Below, piece after piece: positions 45,279-53,393 of a stretch of DNA of 64,000 nt. The DNA is from Actinomycetospora callitridis (lineage in GTDB: Bacteria > Actinomycetota > Actinomycetes > Mycobacteriales > Pseudonocardiaceae), in contig NZ_JAQZAK010000001.1 of the NCBI RefSeq assembly GCF_028737265.1, forward strand, positions 496,001 through 560,000, given 5' to 3'. Positions within the stretch are counted from its first letter, which is position 1. Every line of letters starts with the position of its first letter. Below the pieces are notes generated by a model, which searched no databases, was not told where the DNA came from, and saw only the letters and a list, made by a program, of their open reading frames with translations. The translations under genes were made by a program, and so were the position numbers.

Positions 45279-46694
45279 ATGCCGGACCGCTTGTCGGCGC
45301 TGGACGCCTCGTTCCTCTACATGGATCAACCGACCACGCCGATGCACGTCGGGAGCGTGTCCCTCTTCCGGAAGCCGAAGTCCGGGTTCGACTACGACGG
45401 CCTCGTCGACCTCATCTCGAGCCGCATCGGCCTCGTGCCGCGCTACCGCCAGAAGATCCGCGAGGTGCCGGGCCGGATGGCGCGGCCGGTGTGGATCGAC
45501 GACGTCGACTTCGACGTCACCTACCACGTCCGGCGCTCCGCGCTGCCGCCTCCCGGCACCGAGCGGGCGCTGTGCGACCTCGTCGCCCGGCTCATGTCGC
45601 GCCCGCTCGACCACACCCGTCCGCTGTGGGAGATGTACCTGGTCGACGGCCTGTCCGGGGGCCGGGTCGCGCTCGTGACCAAGACCCACCAGGCGATGGT
45701 CGACGGCGTCGCGTCGATCGACATCGGCCAGGTCGTGCTCGACGACACCGCCTCGGGGCGCTCGACCCCCGAGGACGTGTGGGTGGCGCGCAGCGAGCCG
45801 TCGTCGTGGCGGCTGATGTACGACGCGTTCAGCGAGAACGTCTCCCGTCCCGGCAACGCCGTCGAGGCCGCCCGCGACGCGGTGCGCGACGCCGCCGACA
45901 CCGTCACCAAGGTGGCGGGCGTCGCCGGGGGCCTGTTCTCCGCGGTGCGTACCGCGGTGCGGCCGGCCCCGGTGAGCCCGCTCAACGTCCCGATCTCCAC
46001 CCAGCGCCGGTTCGCGATGACCCGCACCGACCTCGAGGACTACCGCGCCGTGCGCCGCGCCCACGGCGGCACGATCAACGACGTGGTGCTCGCGGTCGTC
46101 TCCGGCGCCCTGCGGAACTGGCTGCTCACCCGCGGTGCGTCGGTGACGCCGACGACGACCATGCGGGCGATGGTGCCGCTGTCGGTGCGCGGGGACGCCG
46201 AGACGACGGGCTCGATCGCGGGCGCGGGCCTGCTGGGCAACCAGATCGCCTCGTACCTCGTCGACCTGCCCGTCGGGGAGCCCAACGCCGTGCTGCGCAT
46301 GCACCACGTCGCCCACGCGATGCGCGAGCACAAGGAGTCCGGGCAGTCGGTGGGGGCGAACGCGCTGGTGCGCGTCGGGGGCTTCGCGCCGCCCACCCTG
46401 CACGCGCTCGGCGCCCGAGCGGCCAACGGCTTCGCGCGCCGGCTGTTCAACCTCGTCGTCTCCAACGTCCCGGGCCCGCAGCACGCGCTGTACGCGGCGG
46501 GGGCACGGATGCTCGAGATGTACCCCGTGGTGCCGCTGGCGAAGGGCCAGTCCCTCGCGGTGGGCCTGACCTCCTACGACGGCGGTGTCTTCTACGGCTT
46601 CAACGCCGACCGCGACTCGATGGCCGACGTCGACGAGCTCGGCCCGCTGGTGACGGAGGCGCTCGCCGAACTCGTCGCGACGGTCCCGCGGTGA
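45279..46694 (+). CDS. WS/DGAT family acyltransferase (wax ester synthase/diacylglycerol acyltransferase)
   Basis: A 471-residue acyl-CoA-dependent acyltransferase for storage-lipid synthesis, in the position of tgs3 (Rv3234c) near secA. RLSALDASFLYMDQPTTPMH is the family start. The active-site motif HHxxxDG reads THQAMVDGVASIDI, with Gln in place of the second His. The PLW motif is in HTRPLWEMYLVDG, and NDVVLAVVSGALRNWL and LFNLVVSNVPGPQHALYAAG follow. The missing second His may lower activity or change the acceptor. ATG 45279; the patatin gene starts 7 bases after its stop, suggesting a lipid-metabolism operon. Confidence 0.88.
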   Translation: MPDRLSALDASFLYMDQPTTPMHVGSVSLFRKPKSGFDYDGLVDLISSRIGLVPRYRQKIREVPGRMARPVWIDDVDFDVTYHVRRSALPPPGTERALCDLVARLMSRPLDHTRPLWEMYLVDGLSGGRVALVTKTHQAMVDGVASIDIGQVVLDDTASGRSTPEDVWVARSEPSSWRLMYDAFSENVSRPGNAVEAARDAVRDAADTVTKVAGVAGGLFSAVRTAVRPAPVSPLNVPISTQRRFAMTRTDLEDYRAVRRAHGGTINDVVLAVVSGALRNWLLTRGASVTPTTTMRAMVPLSVRGDAETTGSIAGAGLLGNQIASYLVDLPVGEPNAVLRMHHVAHAMREHKESGQSVGANALVRVGGFAPPTLHALGARAANGFARRLFNLVVSNVPGPQHALYAAGARMLEMYPVVPLAKGQSLAVGLTSYDGGVFYGFNADRDSMADVDELGPLVTEALAELVATVPR

Positions 46695-46701
46695 GTCGGC
46701 C

Positions 46702-47667
46702 GTGAGCCTCGGCCTCGTCCTCGGCACGGGTGGTCAGCTCGGCTACGCCTGGATGGTCGCCGCCCTGACGACCTGGGAGCAGGCGACGGGCCGTGACGCC
46801 CGCGAGGCCGACGTGATGATCGGGACGTCGGCGGGCTCCGTGGTCGCCGCGGCGCTGGCCAGTGGGGTACCGGTGTCCGACATGCTCGGGCAGCTGCTCG
46901 ACCCGCCCCCGCCGCGTCCGCGCCCGAAGAGCGCCCCGCCGTCGACGGCGCGCCGTGGCCTACCGCCGATGCCGCGGGTCGGGCCCGGCTCGTTGCGCCT
47001 GCTGGGCGAGATCGCCCGCCGCCCGCGGCGCTTCCCGCCGCTCGCCTTCGGGGCGGCGCTGCTGCCGACCGGCCGGGGCGACACCACCGGACTGCACCGC
47101 TGGGCCACGAAGTGGTCGAGCGAGACGTGGCCCGAGCACCCGCAGGTGCGGATCGTGGCGATGGACTACGACAGCGGGGCGCGCGTGCCCTTCGGCCGGG
47201 CCGGCGCACCACCGGCGTCGATGGCCGAGGCGGCGACGGCGTCGTGCGCGGTGCCGGGCTGGTTCTCGCCGGTGCGGATCGCGGGGCGCCGCTACGTGGA
47301 CGGCGGGGTGTGCTCCGCGACGTCGGCGGACCTCCTGCTCGACGCCGACCTGCCCCGCGTCGACGAGGCCCTCGTGCTCGTGCCCCTGGCCCGGTCGGGC
47401 GAGACGACGCGGGTGTGGTCGGATCCCGTCGCGGCCACCGACGGGTGGCTGCGGGGGCTGATCGGCGGCCGCTCGACGCGCGAGATCGAGCGGCTCCGCG
47501 AGGCCGGCATCGCGGTGACCGAGCACGCCCCGGGCGCCGAGGACCGGGCCGTGACCGGCTGGAACGTCATGGACCCCCGCAAGCAGGCCGAGGTCGCGCA
47601 GGTGGCGCTGCGCACCACGGCGGCGCGGTGGGCCGGGGCGGACGACGACAGGGCAGGAGAACGGTGA
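46702..47667 (+). CDS. patatin-like phospholipase
   Basis: A 321-residue patatin-domain lipase. The oxyanion loop is LVLGTGGQLGYAW (in place of GGGxRG), the nucleophile elbow ADVMIGTSAGSVVAAALASG (GxSxG), and the dyad Asp lies in RRYVDGGVCSATSADLLL. An Arg/Pro-rich insertion occupies about 70-120. It hydrolyses acyl lipids, and linkage to the WS/DGAT gene suggests turnover of storage or membrane lipid. GTG 46702 is 7 bases past the upstream stop and the stop overlaps the next gene as GTGA. Confidence 0.9.
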   Translation: MSLGLVLGTGGQLGYAWMVAALTTWEQATGRDAREADVMIGTSAGSVVAAALASGVPVSDMLGQLLDPPPPRPRPKSAPPSTARRGLPPMPRVGPGSLRLLGEIARRPRRFPPLAFGAALLPTGRGDTTGLHRWATKWSSETWPEHPQVRIVAMDYDSGARVPFGRAGAPPASMAEAATASCAVPGWFSPVRIAGRRYVDGGVCSATSADLLLDADLPRVDEALVLVPLARSGETTRVWSDPVAATDGWLRGLIGGRSTREIERLREAGIAVTEHAPGAEDRAVTGWNVMDPRKQAEVAQVALRTTAARWAGADDDRAGER

Positions 47668-48167
47668 GGATCTACGTACCGGCCACGGTGGCCGGTCTGC
47701 GGCGGCTGCTCGACACCGAGGCGCTCCAGCCCCTCTCGGGCACCGCGTTCGCCCTGACCCCACGGCTGCGGGAGTCCTACGCGGCGGGTGACGACGAGGA
47801 GCTCGAGTACGTCGCCATGTCCGAGGCCGCTCGCGCGTCCCTGCGCCTGCTCGCCGCCGAACTGGCCGACGACCCGGACGCGTCGCCCCGGCGCGCGGTC
47901 GTGAGCGCCGACGTCGAGGACGTGACCCTGCGTCCCGACCTCGACGACGCCGTCGTCCGCGTCGCCGGCCCGATCCCGATGGCGCGTCTCGCCGCCGTGC
48001 ACCTCGACCTCGTCGAGGCCGCGGACGCCGTGCGCGCCGCGGCGGCCGTCGTCGACGCCGCGGATCTCGGCGACCCGGACGCCGAGTTCGTCCTCGGCGA
48101 CGTCGAGGACCACGAGCTCGCCTGGTACGGCGTCCAGGAACTGCCGTTCGTGCTGGAGCTCCTGTAG
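47664..48167 (+). CDS. DUF6912-like protein, unknown function
   Basis: A 167-residue protein beginning VRIYVPATVAGLRRLLD, with FALTPRLRESYAAGDDEELE and YVAMSEAARASLRLLAAELA. This pattern I associate with a small actinobacterial family annotated DUF6912; the number is from memory. The C-terminal third is acidic and ends ELPFVLELL. No catalytic motif is evident. GTG 47664 overlaps the patatin stop, so it is co-translated. It is convergent with the NERD-domain gene 16 bases downstream. Confidence 0.75.
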   Translation: MRIYVPATVAGLRRLLDTEALQPLSGTAFALTPRLRESYAAGDDEELEYVAMSEAARASLRLLAAELADDPDASPRRAVVSADVEDVTLRPDLDDAVVRVAGPIPMARLAAVHLDLVEAADAVRAAAAVVDAADLGDPDAEFVLGDVEDHELAWYGVQELPFVLELL

Positions 48168-48183
48168 GACCCCTCGCCGCCGG

Positions 48184-48960
48184 TCAGAGGTCGCGGGTCC
48201 AGGTGCCGAGGCGGCGCGCCACGGCGTAGAGCTCGTCGATCTCCCGGTCGTCGAGCGCGGCGGGCAGGGCGGTGACCAGCCGCGACAGGCTCGCGGGCGT
48301 GGTGACCAGCACGCCCGCCGGCAGCTCGCCGCCCGGCGCGGGGGTCACGGACGCGGCGTCGACGGCCAGCGCGGCGATGACGGGCGGCGCCGCCTCGGCG
48401 TCCCCACCCAGGGCGGCGCCGAGGAGCCGCCCGGCCCGCTCGGCCTGGGCGCGCGCCCGCGGCACGTGCCCGACGTCCTCGCCGTCGACGGTGAACCGGT
48501 CGCCGTCGACGCGCACCGCCTGCCCGGGGTGGCGCTCGACGGTCACGGTGACCACCCCGGGCGGGCCGATCAGCACGTGGTCGAGGTCGCCGTGCCCGGC
48601 GCCGGCGGGCACGGCGTGGAGCACGCGCCAGGGTGGGCGACGCCGGGTGAGCCGGGCCAGCACGTTCGGCTCGGTCAGCCACCGGAGGGCCTCGGCGAGC
48701 AGGACCTCGGGAGGGACGGCGACCGGATCGGGCGGGGCCGGGTCGGGAGGAGCCGCCTCGTCAGGCTCAGCCTCGTCAGACGCAGCCTCGGCGGGAGGCG
48801 TCTCGTCCCGATGGGCGGGCAGCCACCGGGCGAGCTCGGCCATCCCGGGCCGCGGGGCGTACCAGCGCTTGGCCCGCCAGTCCCACAGCGCGCCGGCGGC
48901 CTTGGCGTCGTCCTTCTCGCCGAACGGCACGTCCAGCCACGGCTGCTGCTCGTGCACCAT
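48184..48960 (-). CDS. DUF5710 domain joined to a NERD (nuclease-related) domain
   Basis: A 258-residue protein. Residues about 8-45 (WLDVPFGEKDDAKAAGALWD, WRAKRWYAPRP) form a DUF5710/TraC-like domain of the kind found at the ends of DNA primases and helicases. A Pro/Asp/Glu-rich linker follows. Residues about 100-190 (VLHAVPAGAGHGDLDHVLIG, PPGVVTVTVERHPGQAVRVD) are a NERD domain, nuclease fold, with D-H in GDLDHV as the expected acidic site. A DNA-processing role is plausible. ATG 48960 is preferred because GGGGG lies 5 bases upstream. Expression partners are unclear. Confidence 0.7.
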   Translation of the reverse strand: MVHEQQPWLDVPFGEKDDAKAAGALWDWRAKRWYAPRPGMAELARWLPAHRDETPPAEAASDEAEPDEAAPPDPAPPDPVAVPPEVLLAEALRWLTEPNVLARLTRRRPPWRVLHAVPAGAGHGDLDHVLIGPPGVVTVTVERHPGQAVRVDGDRFTVDGEDVGHVPRARAQAERAGRLLGAALGGDAEAAPPVIAALAVDAASVTPAPGGELPAGVLVTTPASLSRLVTALPAALDDREIDELYAVARRLGTWTRDL

Positions 48961-49026
48961 GACGACCCCCACCGTGACGACCCCTGCCCGGGAGGATGGC
49001 AGGTCGCCCCGACGCCCGGGGCGCGC

Positions 49027-50319
49027 TCAGCGGTCGGGCTGTGCGGGCATCCCCTTGCGCCACGCCGAGTAGGACTGGAGGCGACCGGCGCGCGGGCGGA
49101 AGAGCCAGGGCCACGGGTGCACCACCGCGGGCTCGACCTCGGCGGCCCGGCGGCGGAACCCCGGCACGGGCGCGAAGGTCACCGCGAGACGACGCCCGGC
49201 GAGCTCGTCGGCGACCCGGCCCCGCCGGATCTCGACGGGACGCCGGGTGGCGAGGTCGGCCAGGGTCTCGACGAGGAACACCAGCCGCTTGCCCGAGAGC
49301 ATCAGCCTGCTCAGCAGCGGCTCGTCGAAGCAGAACACCGCCGGGACGTCGGGGTGGGCCACCAGCGCCCGGTCGGCGTCCCCGAGCGACTCGCCGGTGA
49401 GCCACACGGCGTCGACCTCGGACTCCGCGCCGGCGGACTCCGGGCCGGCGGACTCCGGGCCGGCGGACTCCGGCCCGGCCGTCACCGCCGGGTCCGGGTC
49501 GCCGCGCAGCAGGTCCGAGACCGCGACCCGGGACGTCCGCTGGTCGGCGGGCCACGACGCCACCGGGCAGGCGTCGCGCAGGGCGCACTCACGGCACAGC
49601 GCCGGCGCCCGCTTCTGCACCTGCCAGCGGGAGAACGCGTAGGCCTTGCCGTTGCCGGCGCCGACGGTCCACTGCCAGTTGAGGCGGTTGGCGGCGCGGG
49701 AGCCGTCCAGGAGGTGGGTGAAGAACTCCTCCTCACCGTCGCGCCACCGCGCGCCGGCCCGCACGGTCCACTGGCTGGCCAGCCACATCCGCGTCTGGTT
49801 GACCAGCCAGCCGTCGGCGTGCAGCTCGCCCACCGTCGCGTCCATGCACCGCATGTCCCGGGGCCACGGCTCGTCCCACACCTCGGGCGGCTGCGGCGGC
49901 CGGGCGCGCAGCTCCTCGCGCAGCGCCGGCCCGCCGTCGCGCCCGAAGCGGGCGTAGATATGGCGGGTGAACTCCTGCCAGGCCAGCTCGTCGCGGTACT
50001 TCCGGCGGTCGTTCGACGGCGCGTCCGCGACGTGGTCCCAGAGCGTGGGCAGGTCCACGAGGTTGTAGCGGACGTAGGGCGACATCCGCGACGCGCCGCG
50101 GCGCTCCGGGGGCCACACCTGGTTGCGGGTCCCGGCGTAGCCCGTGACGTCGAGCGCGGCCAGGGCGGCGTCCGCCGCGGTCTGCCCGCCCCGGATGGTC
50201 ACCGAGGCCGCCGGGGTGTCGCACGTGAGGTCGGCGAGGTGCTCGCGGACGAACCGCACCGCGGCGTCGGGCCCGGGACCGGGAACGGGGAGCTGCACCG
50301 GCCGGGCGTACCCGCTCAT
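49027..50319 (-). CDS. photolyase/cryptochrome-like flavoprotein with its two domains in reversed order
   Basis: A 430-residue protein. Residues about 55-255 match the FAD-binding helical domain normally at the C-terminus: SRMSPYVRYNLVDLPTLWD, YRDELAWQEFTRHIYARF, MRCMDATVGELHADGWLVNQ, RMWLASQ, NRLNWQWTVGAGNGKAY. A Cys motif LCRECALRDACP (C-x2-C-x5-C) follows, then a linker of AGPES repeats. Residues about 305-425 match the alpha/beta antenna domain normally at the N-terminus: VDAVWLTGESLGDADRALVA, VPAVFCFDEPLLSRLML, KRLVFLVETLADL, YSAWRKGM. This is a circular permutation. It could repair DNA or sense light; activity is unproven. Confidence 0.8.
   Translation of the reverse strand: MSGYARPVQLPVPGPGPDAAVRFVREHLADLTCDTPAASVTIRGGQTAADAALAALDVTGYAGTRNQVWPPERRGASRMSPYVRYNLVDLPTLWDHVADAPSNDRRKYRDELAWQEFTRHIYARFGRDGGPALREELRARPPQPPEVWDEPWPRDMRCMDATVGELHADGWLVNQTRMWLASQWTVRAGARWRDGEEEFFTHLLDGSRAANRLNWQWTVGAGNGKAYAFSRWQVQKRAPALCRECALRDACPVASWPADQRTSRVAVSDLLRGDPDPAVTAGPESAGPESAGPESAGAESEVDAVWLTGESLGDADRALVAHPDVPAVFCFDEPLLSRLMLSGKRLVFLVETLADLATRRPVEIRRGRVADELAGRRLAVTFAPVPGFRRRAAEVEPAVVHPWPWLFRPRAGRLQSYSAWRKGMPAQPDR
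49421..49480. repeat. four 15-bp repeats in the photolyase-like linker
   Basis: Four tandem units of gactccgggccggcg type (two exact, two slightly diverged) encode AGPES pentapeptides on the reverse strand. They form the junction between the FAD-binding and alpha/beta domains. Confidence 0.92.
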
Positions 50320-50327
50320 CAGCGATA

Positions 50328-50933
50328 GTGCGCGTCGTGGAAGCCGATATCGCGCACCTCCTCGACGCCGCCCGCACCGACGGCCGCCGCCGGGTCCTCG
50401 GCATCGTCGGCGGCCCCGGCGCGGGCAAGTCGACGCTCGCCGCGTCGCTGGCCGGCCCCGAGGTCGCCGTGGTGGGGATGGACGGGTGGCACCTGGCGAA
50501 CTCGGTGCTCGACCGCCTGGGCCGCCGCGACCGCAAGGGCGCCCCGGACACCTTCGACGCCGCGGGCTACGTCGCGTTCCTCGATCGCGTGCGCTCCCGC
50601 GCGGCGACGGTGTGGGCGCCCGAGTTCCGGCGCGAGGTCGAGGAGCCGATCGCGGGCGCCCTCGAGGTCCCGCCGGAGGCGCTGGTCGTCGTCACCGAGG
50701 GCAACTACCTGCTGCTCGACGAGCCCCCGTGGGACGGCATCCGCGCGTTGCTGGACGAGGCCTGGTTCGTCGCCCCCGACGAGGACGTCCGCCGCGACCG
50801 GCTGATCGCCCGCCACGAGCGGCACGGCCGCAGCCACGCCGAGGCGGTGGCCCGCGCGGACGGTAGCGACGGCGCCAACGCCCGGGTGATCGCCGCGACG
50901 GCGTACCGCGCCGACGTCGTGCTCAGCGGGTGA
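50328..50933 (+). CDS. P-loop nucleoside/nucleotide kinase family protein (uridine kinase/PanK-like)
   Basis: A 201-residue P-loop kinase. Walker A is LGIVGGPGAGKSTLAASLAG, followed by VVGMDGWHLANSVLDRLGRR (the DGxH/DGFH substrate site of the uridine kinase-phosphoribulokinase group), KGAPDTFDAAGYVAFLDRV, the ALVVVTEGNYLLLD Walker B strand and the lid Arg set in RLIARHERHGRSHAEAVARA. The substrate is unknown; close relatives act on nucleosides, pantothenate or fructose. It is divergent from the photolyase-like gene with only 8 bases between starts and convergent with rsgA (3-base gap). GTG 50337 is an alternative start. Confidence 0.87.
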   Translation: MRVVEADIAHLLDAARTDGRRRVLGIVGGPGAGKSTLAASLAGPEVAVVGMDGWHLANSVLDRLGRRDRKGAPDTFDAAGYVAFLDRVRSRAATVWAPEFRREVEEPIAGALEVPPEALVVVTEGNYLLLDEPPWDGIRALLDEAWFVAPDEDVRRDRLIARHERHGRSHAEAVARADGSDGANARVIAATAYRADVVLSG

Positions 50934-50936
50934 CGC

Positions 50937-51980
50937 TCACCCTCCGGTCTCCCACGCCGGGGTCCGCAGCGCGGTGAGCACCCGGCGCAGGGCGTCGAGG
51001 CGCCCGGGGCCGAGGCGACCCGCGGCGACCTCGGTGTCGAGCGCGCACTCCGGGTCCGACGGCGGACCCAGGTGCGCGCAGCCGCGCGGGCACTCCTCGA
51101 TCGCCGCCGCGAGGTCGCCGAACGCCGCCACCACGTCGTCGGGGGCGATGTGCGCGAGCCCGAAGGACCGGATGCCCGGGGTGTCGACCACCCAGCCGGA
51201 GTGGTCGGGCAGCGGCAGGGCCACGGCCGACGTGGACGTGTGCCGCCCCTTGCCGACGCCCGAGACGACGCCGACGGCGCGGTCGGCGTCCGGGACGAGG
51301 GTGTTGACCAGCGTCGACTTGCCGACCCCGGAGTGCCCGATCAGCGCCGACACCCGCCCGGTGACCACCTCGCGCAGCTCCTCGGGATCGCGGTCGGACC
51401 GCGTCACCACCACCGGCAGGTCGAGCTCGGCGTAGTTGGCGGCGAACTCCGCCGGGTCCGCGAGGTCGGACTTCGTCAGACACAGCACCGGCTCGAGCCC
51501 GCCGGCGTAGGCCGCGACGAGGGCCCGGTCGACGAAGCCGGTGCGGGGGACCGGGTCGGCCAGCGCGGTGACGACCACCAGGTGCGACGCGTTGGCGACG
51601 ACGACCCGCTCGTAGGGGTCGGTGTCGTCCGCGGTGCGGCGCAGGACGCTGCTGCGCTCGGCGACGCGGACGATGCGCGCGAGGGCGTCGTCGCCCCCGG
51701 ACACGTCGCCGACGAGGTCGACGCGGTCGCCGACGACCACCGGCGTCCGCCCCAGCTCCCGGGCCCGCATCGCCACGACGCGCCGGGACGGGTCGTCGTC
51801 GGGCGCGCAGGTCCAGCGCCCGCGGTCGACGGCGACGACCATCGCCGCCTCGGCGTCGGCGTGGTCGGGGCGTCGCTTCGAGCGCGGGCGGGTGCCGCGT
51901 CCCGGGCGGACGCGGACGTCGGACTCGTCGAGGCGCGACGTCTCCCCGCGCCCGCCGCCCCGCGCCCCGCTCGGTGACAT
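50937..51980 (-). CDS. rsgA: ribosome small-subunit-dependent GTPase RsgA
   Basis: Circularly permuted GTPase (347 aa) acting in late 30S maturation. The N-terminus is Arg-rich and OB-fold-like (VVVGDRVDLVGDVSGGDDAL). GTPase motifs appear in permuted order: G4 LEPVLCLTKSDLAD before G1 SALIGHSGVGKSTLVNTLVP, then G3 GWVVDTPGIRSFGLAHIAPD. The C-terminal zinc domain has ECPRGCAHLGPPSDPECAL. G2 includes GKGRHTSTSA. It starts 7 bases after aroA's stop in the same direction, matching the Rv3227-Rv3228 linkage in mycobacteria. Confidence 0.95.
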   Translation of the reverse strand: MSPSGARGGGRGETSRLDESDVRVRPGRGTRPRSKRRPDHADAEAAMVVAVDRGRWTCAPDDDPSRRVVAMRARELGRTPVVVGDRVDLVGDVSGGDDALARIVRVAERSSVLRRTADDTDPYERVVVANASHLVVVTALADPVPRTGFVDRALVAAYAGGLEPVLCLTKSDLADPAEFAANYAELDLPVVVTRSDRDPEELREVVTGRVSALIGHSGVGKSTLVNTLVPDADRAVGVVSGVGKGRHTSTSAVALPLPDHSGWVVDTPGIRSFGLAHIAPDDVVAAFGDLAAAIEECPRGCAHLGPPSDPECALDTEVAAGRLGPGRLDALRRVLTALRTPAWETGG

Positions 51981-51987
51981 GGGCGGC

Positions 51988-53301
51988 TCAGGACCCGGCG
52001 CCGACGAGCAGCGGCCAGTCGGCGGCGAAGTCGGGCAGGGTCTTGGTGGTGGCCGCGACGTCGTCCACGCGCACGCCGTCGACCACCAGCCCGACGATCG
52101 CGCCGGCGGTGGCCATCCGGTGGTCGGCGTAGGCGCGCCACGGCCGGGTGGGCGCCGACAGCGGCGCCGGGGCGATCTCCAGCCCGTCCGCGGTCTCGGT
52201 CACCCGGGCGCCCACGGTGCCCAGCTCCGCGGCGAGCGCGGCCAGGCGGTCGGTCTCGTGGCCGCGGATGTGGCCCACGCCCCGCAGCCGCGACGTCGCC
52301 CCGTCCCGGGCGGCGATCGCGGCCAGGGCCGCGACGGTGGGGGTGAGCTCGCTGACCTCGGTGAGGTCGACGTCCACACCCCGGAGCCGGCCGGGCCCGC
52401 GGACGGTGAGCCCCGCGGCGCCGAGCTCGACGTGGGCGCCGAAGGCCTCGAGCACGCGGAGCACGGTCCCGCCGGGCTGCAGGTCGGTGTCCGGCCAGCC
52501 GGCCACCGTCACCTCGCCGCCGGTGGCGACGGCCGCGGCCAGGTAGACCGCGGCGCCCGAGAGGTCGGGCTCGACGTCGAGGGCGGCCGGCGCCGTCACG
52601 GGGCCCGGCGCGACGTGCCAGCGCGCGACGCCCTCCTCGACGGAGACGCCGGCGTCGCGCAGCATCGCCACGGTCATCGCCACGTGGGGCAGCGACGGCA
52701 CCCCGCGCTCGCCGGCGTGGACGACCGTGACGCCGCGGCTGTAGCGGGCGCCGGAGAGCAGCAGCCCGGAGACGAACTGGCTGGAGGCCGACGCGTCGAC
52801 GGTGACCTCGCCCCCGGCCGGCTGCGGGCCACCGGTGACGGTCAGCGGCAGGGACTCGCCCTCGACCCCGACGCCGAGCCCGCGCAGGCCGGCGACGATG
52901 CCGCCCATGGGCCGCTCGCGGGCCCGGGGGTCGCCGTCGAGCACGACGGGCCCGTCGGCCAGCGCGGCGAGCGGCGGGACGAACCGCATGACGGTGCCGG
53001 CCAGCCCGCAGTCGACGTGTCCGCCGTGGAAGGTGCCGGGGGCGGTGACGGCCAGGTCGACGGTGCCGGTGCGGCCCTCGCCGAGGGTGACGGTGGCGCC
53101 CAGCGCCTCGAGCGCGCCGGCCATGAGCGTGGTGTCGCGCGAGCGGGCGGCCCCGCGGACGTGGCGGGTGACGCCGTCGGTGCCCAGCGCGGCGAGGACC
53201 AGCGCCCGGTTGGTGACCGACTTCGACCCCGGCACCGACACCGTCCCGCGCACGGGCCCGCCCGCGGTCGGGGCGGGCCAGGGCTCGAGCACGTCGGTCA
53301 T
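51988..53301 (-). CDS. aroA: 3-phosphoshikimate 1-carboxyvinyltransferase (EPSP synthase)
   Basis: Shikimate-pathway enzyme (437 aa) joining shikimate-3-P and PEP. TVSVPGSKSVTNRALVLAAL supplies the substrate-binding Lys and Arg. VDCGLAGTVMRFVPPLAALA is the LGNAGT-like PEP loop, here GLAGT. DASASSQFVSGLLLSGARY, the catalytic Asp region VSELTPTVAALAAIA, GHIRGHETDRLAALAAEL and WRAYADHRMATAGAIVGL follow. Ala in the GLAGT loop matches the loop I recall from glyphosate-sensitive mycobacterial-type enzymes. Upstream of the ATG the SD-like GGGAGG is about 8 bases away. Convergent neighbours: none; rsgA follows. Confidence 0.96.
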   Translation of the reverse strand: MTDVLEPWPAPTAGGPVRGTVSVPGSKSVTNRALVLAALGTDGVTRHVRGAARSRDTTLMAGALEALGATVTLGEGRTGTVDLAVTAPGTFHGGHVDCGLAGTVMRFVPPLAALADGPVVLDGDPRARERPMGGIVAGLRGLGVGVEGESLPLTVTGGPQPAGGEVTVDASASSQFVSGLLLSGARYSRGVTVVHAGERGVPSLPHVAMTVAMLRDAGVSVEEGVARWHVAPGPVTAPAALDVEPDLSGAAVYLAAAVATGGEVTVAGWPDTDLQPGGTVLRVLEAFGAHVELGAAGLTVRGPGRLRGVDVDLTEVSELTPTVAALAAIAARDGATSRLRGVGHIRGHETDRLAALAAELGTVGARVTETADGLEIAPAPLSAPTRPWRAYADHRMATAGAIVGLVVDGVRVDDVAATTKTLPDFAADWPLLVGAGS

Positions 53302-53393
53302 GACGCCATCCTCCCGCGCCGGAGCGACACCGGGGGAGCGGACCCACGGGTGATCGTCGGCGGGGTGTCGGGGCCCGGTGCCAGGATGGAGGC

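Noticed and set aside
49027..50319. iron-sulfur photolyase (FeS-BCP/CryB) assignment
   Set aside because: Only C-x2-C-x5-C is grouped and the spacing and surrounding motifs do not match the four-Cys FeS-BCP pattern I recall.
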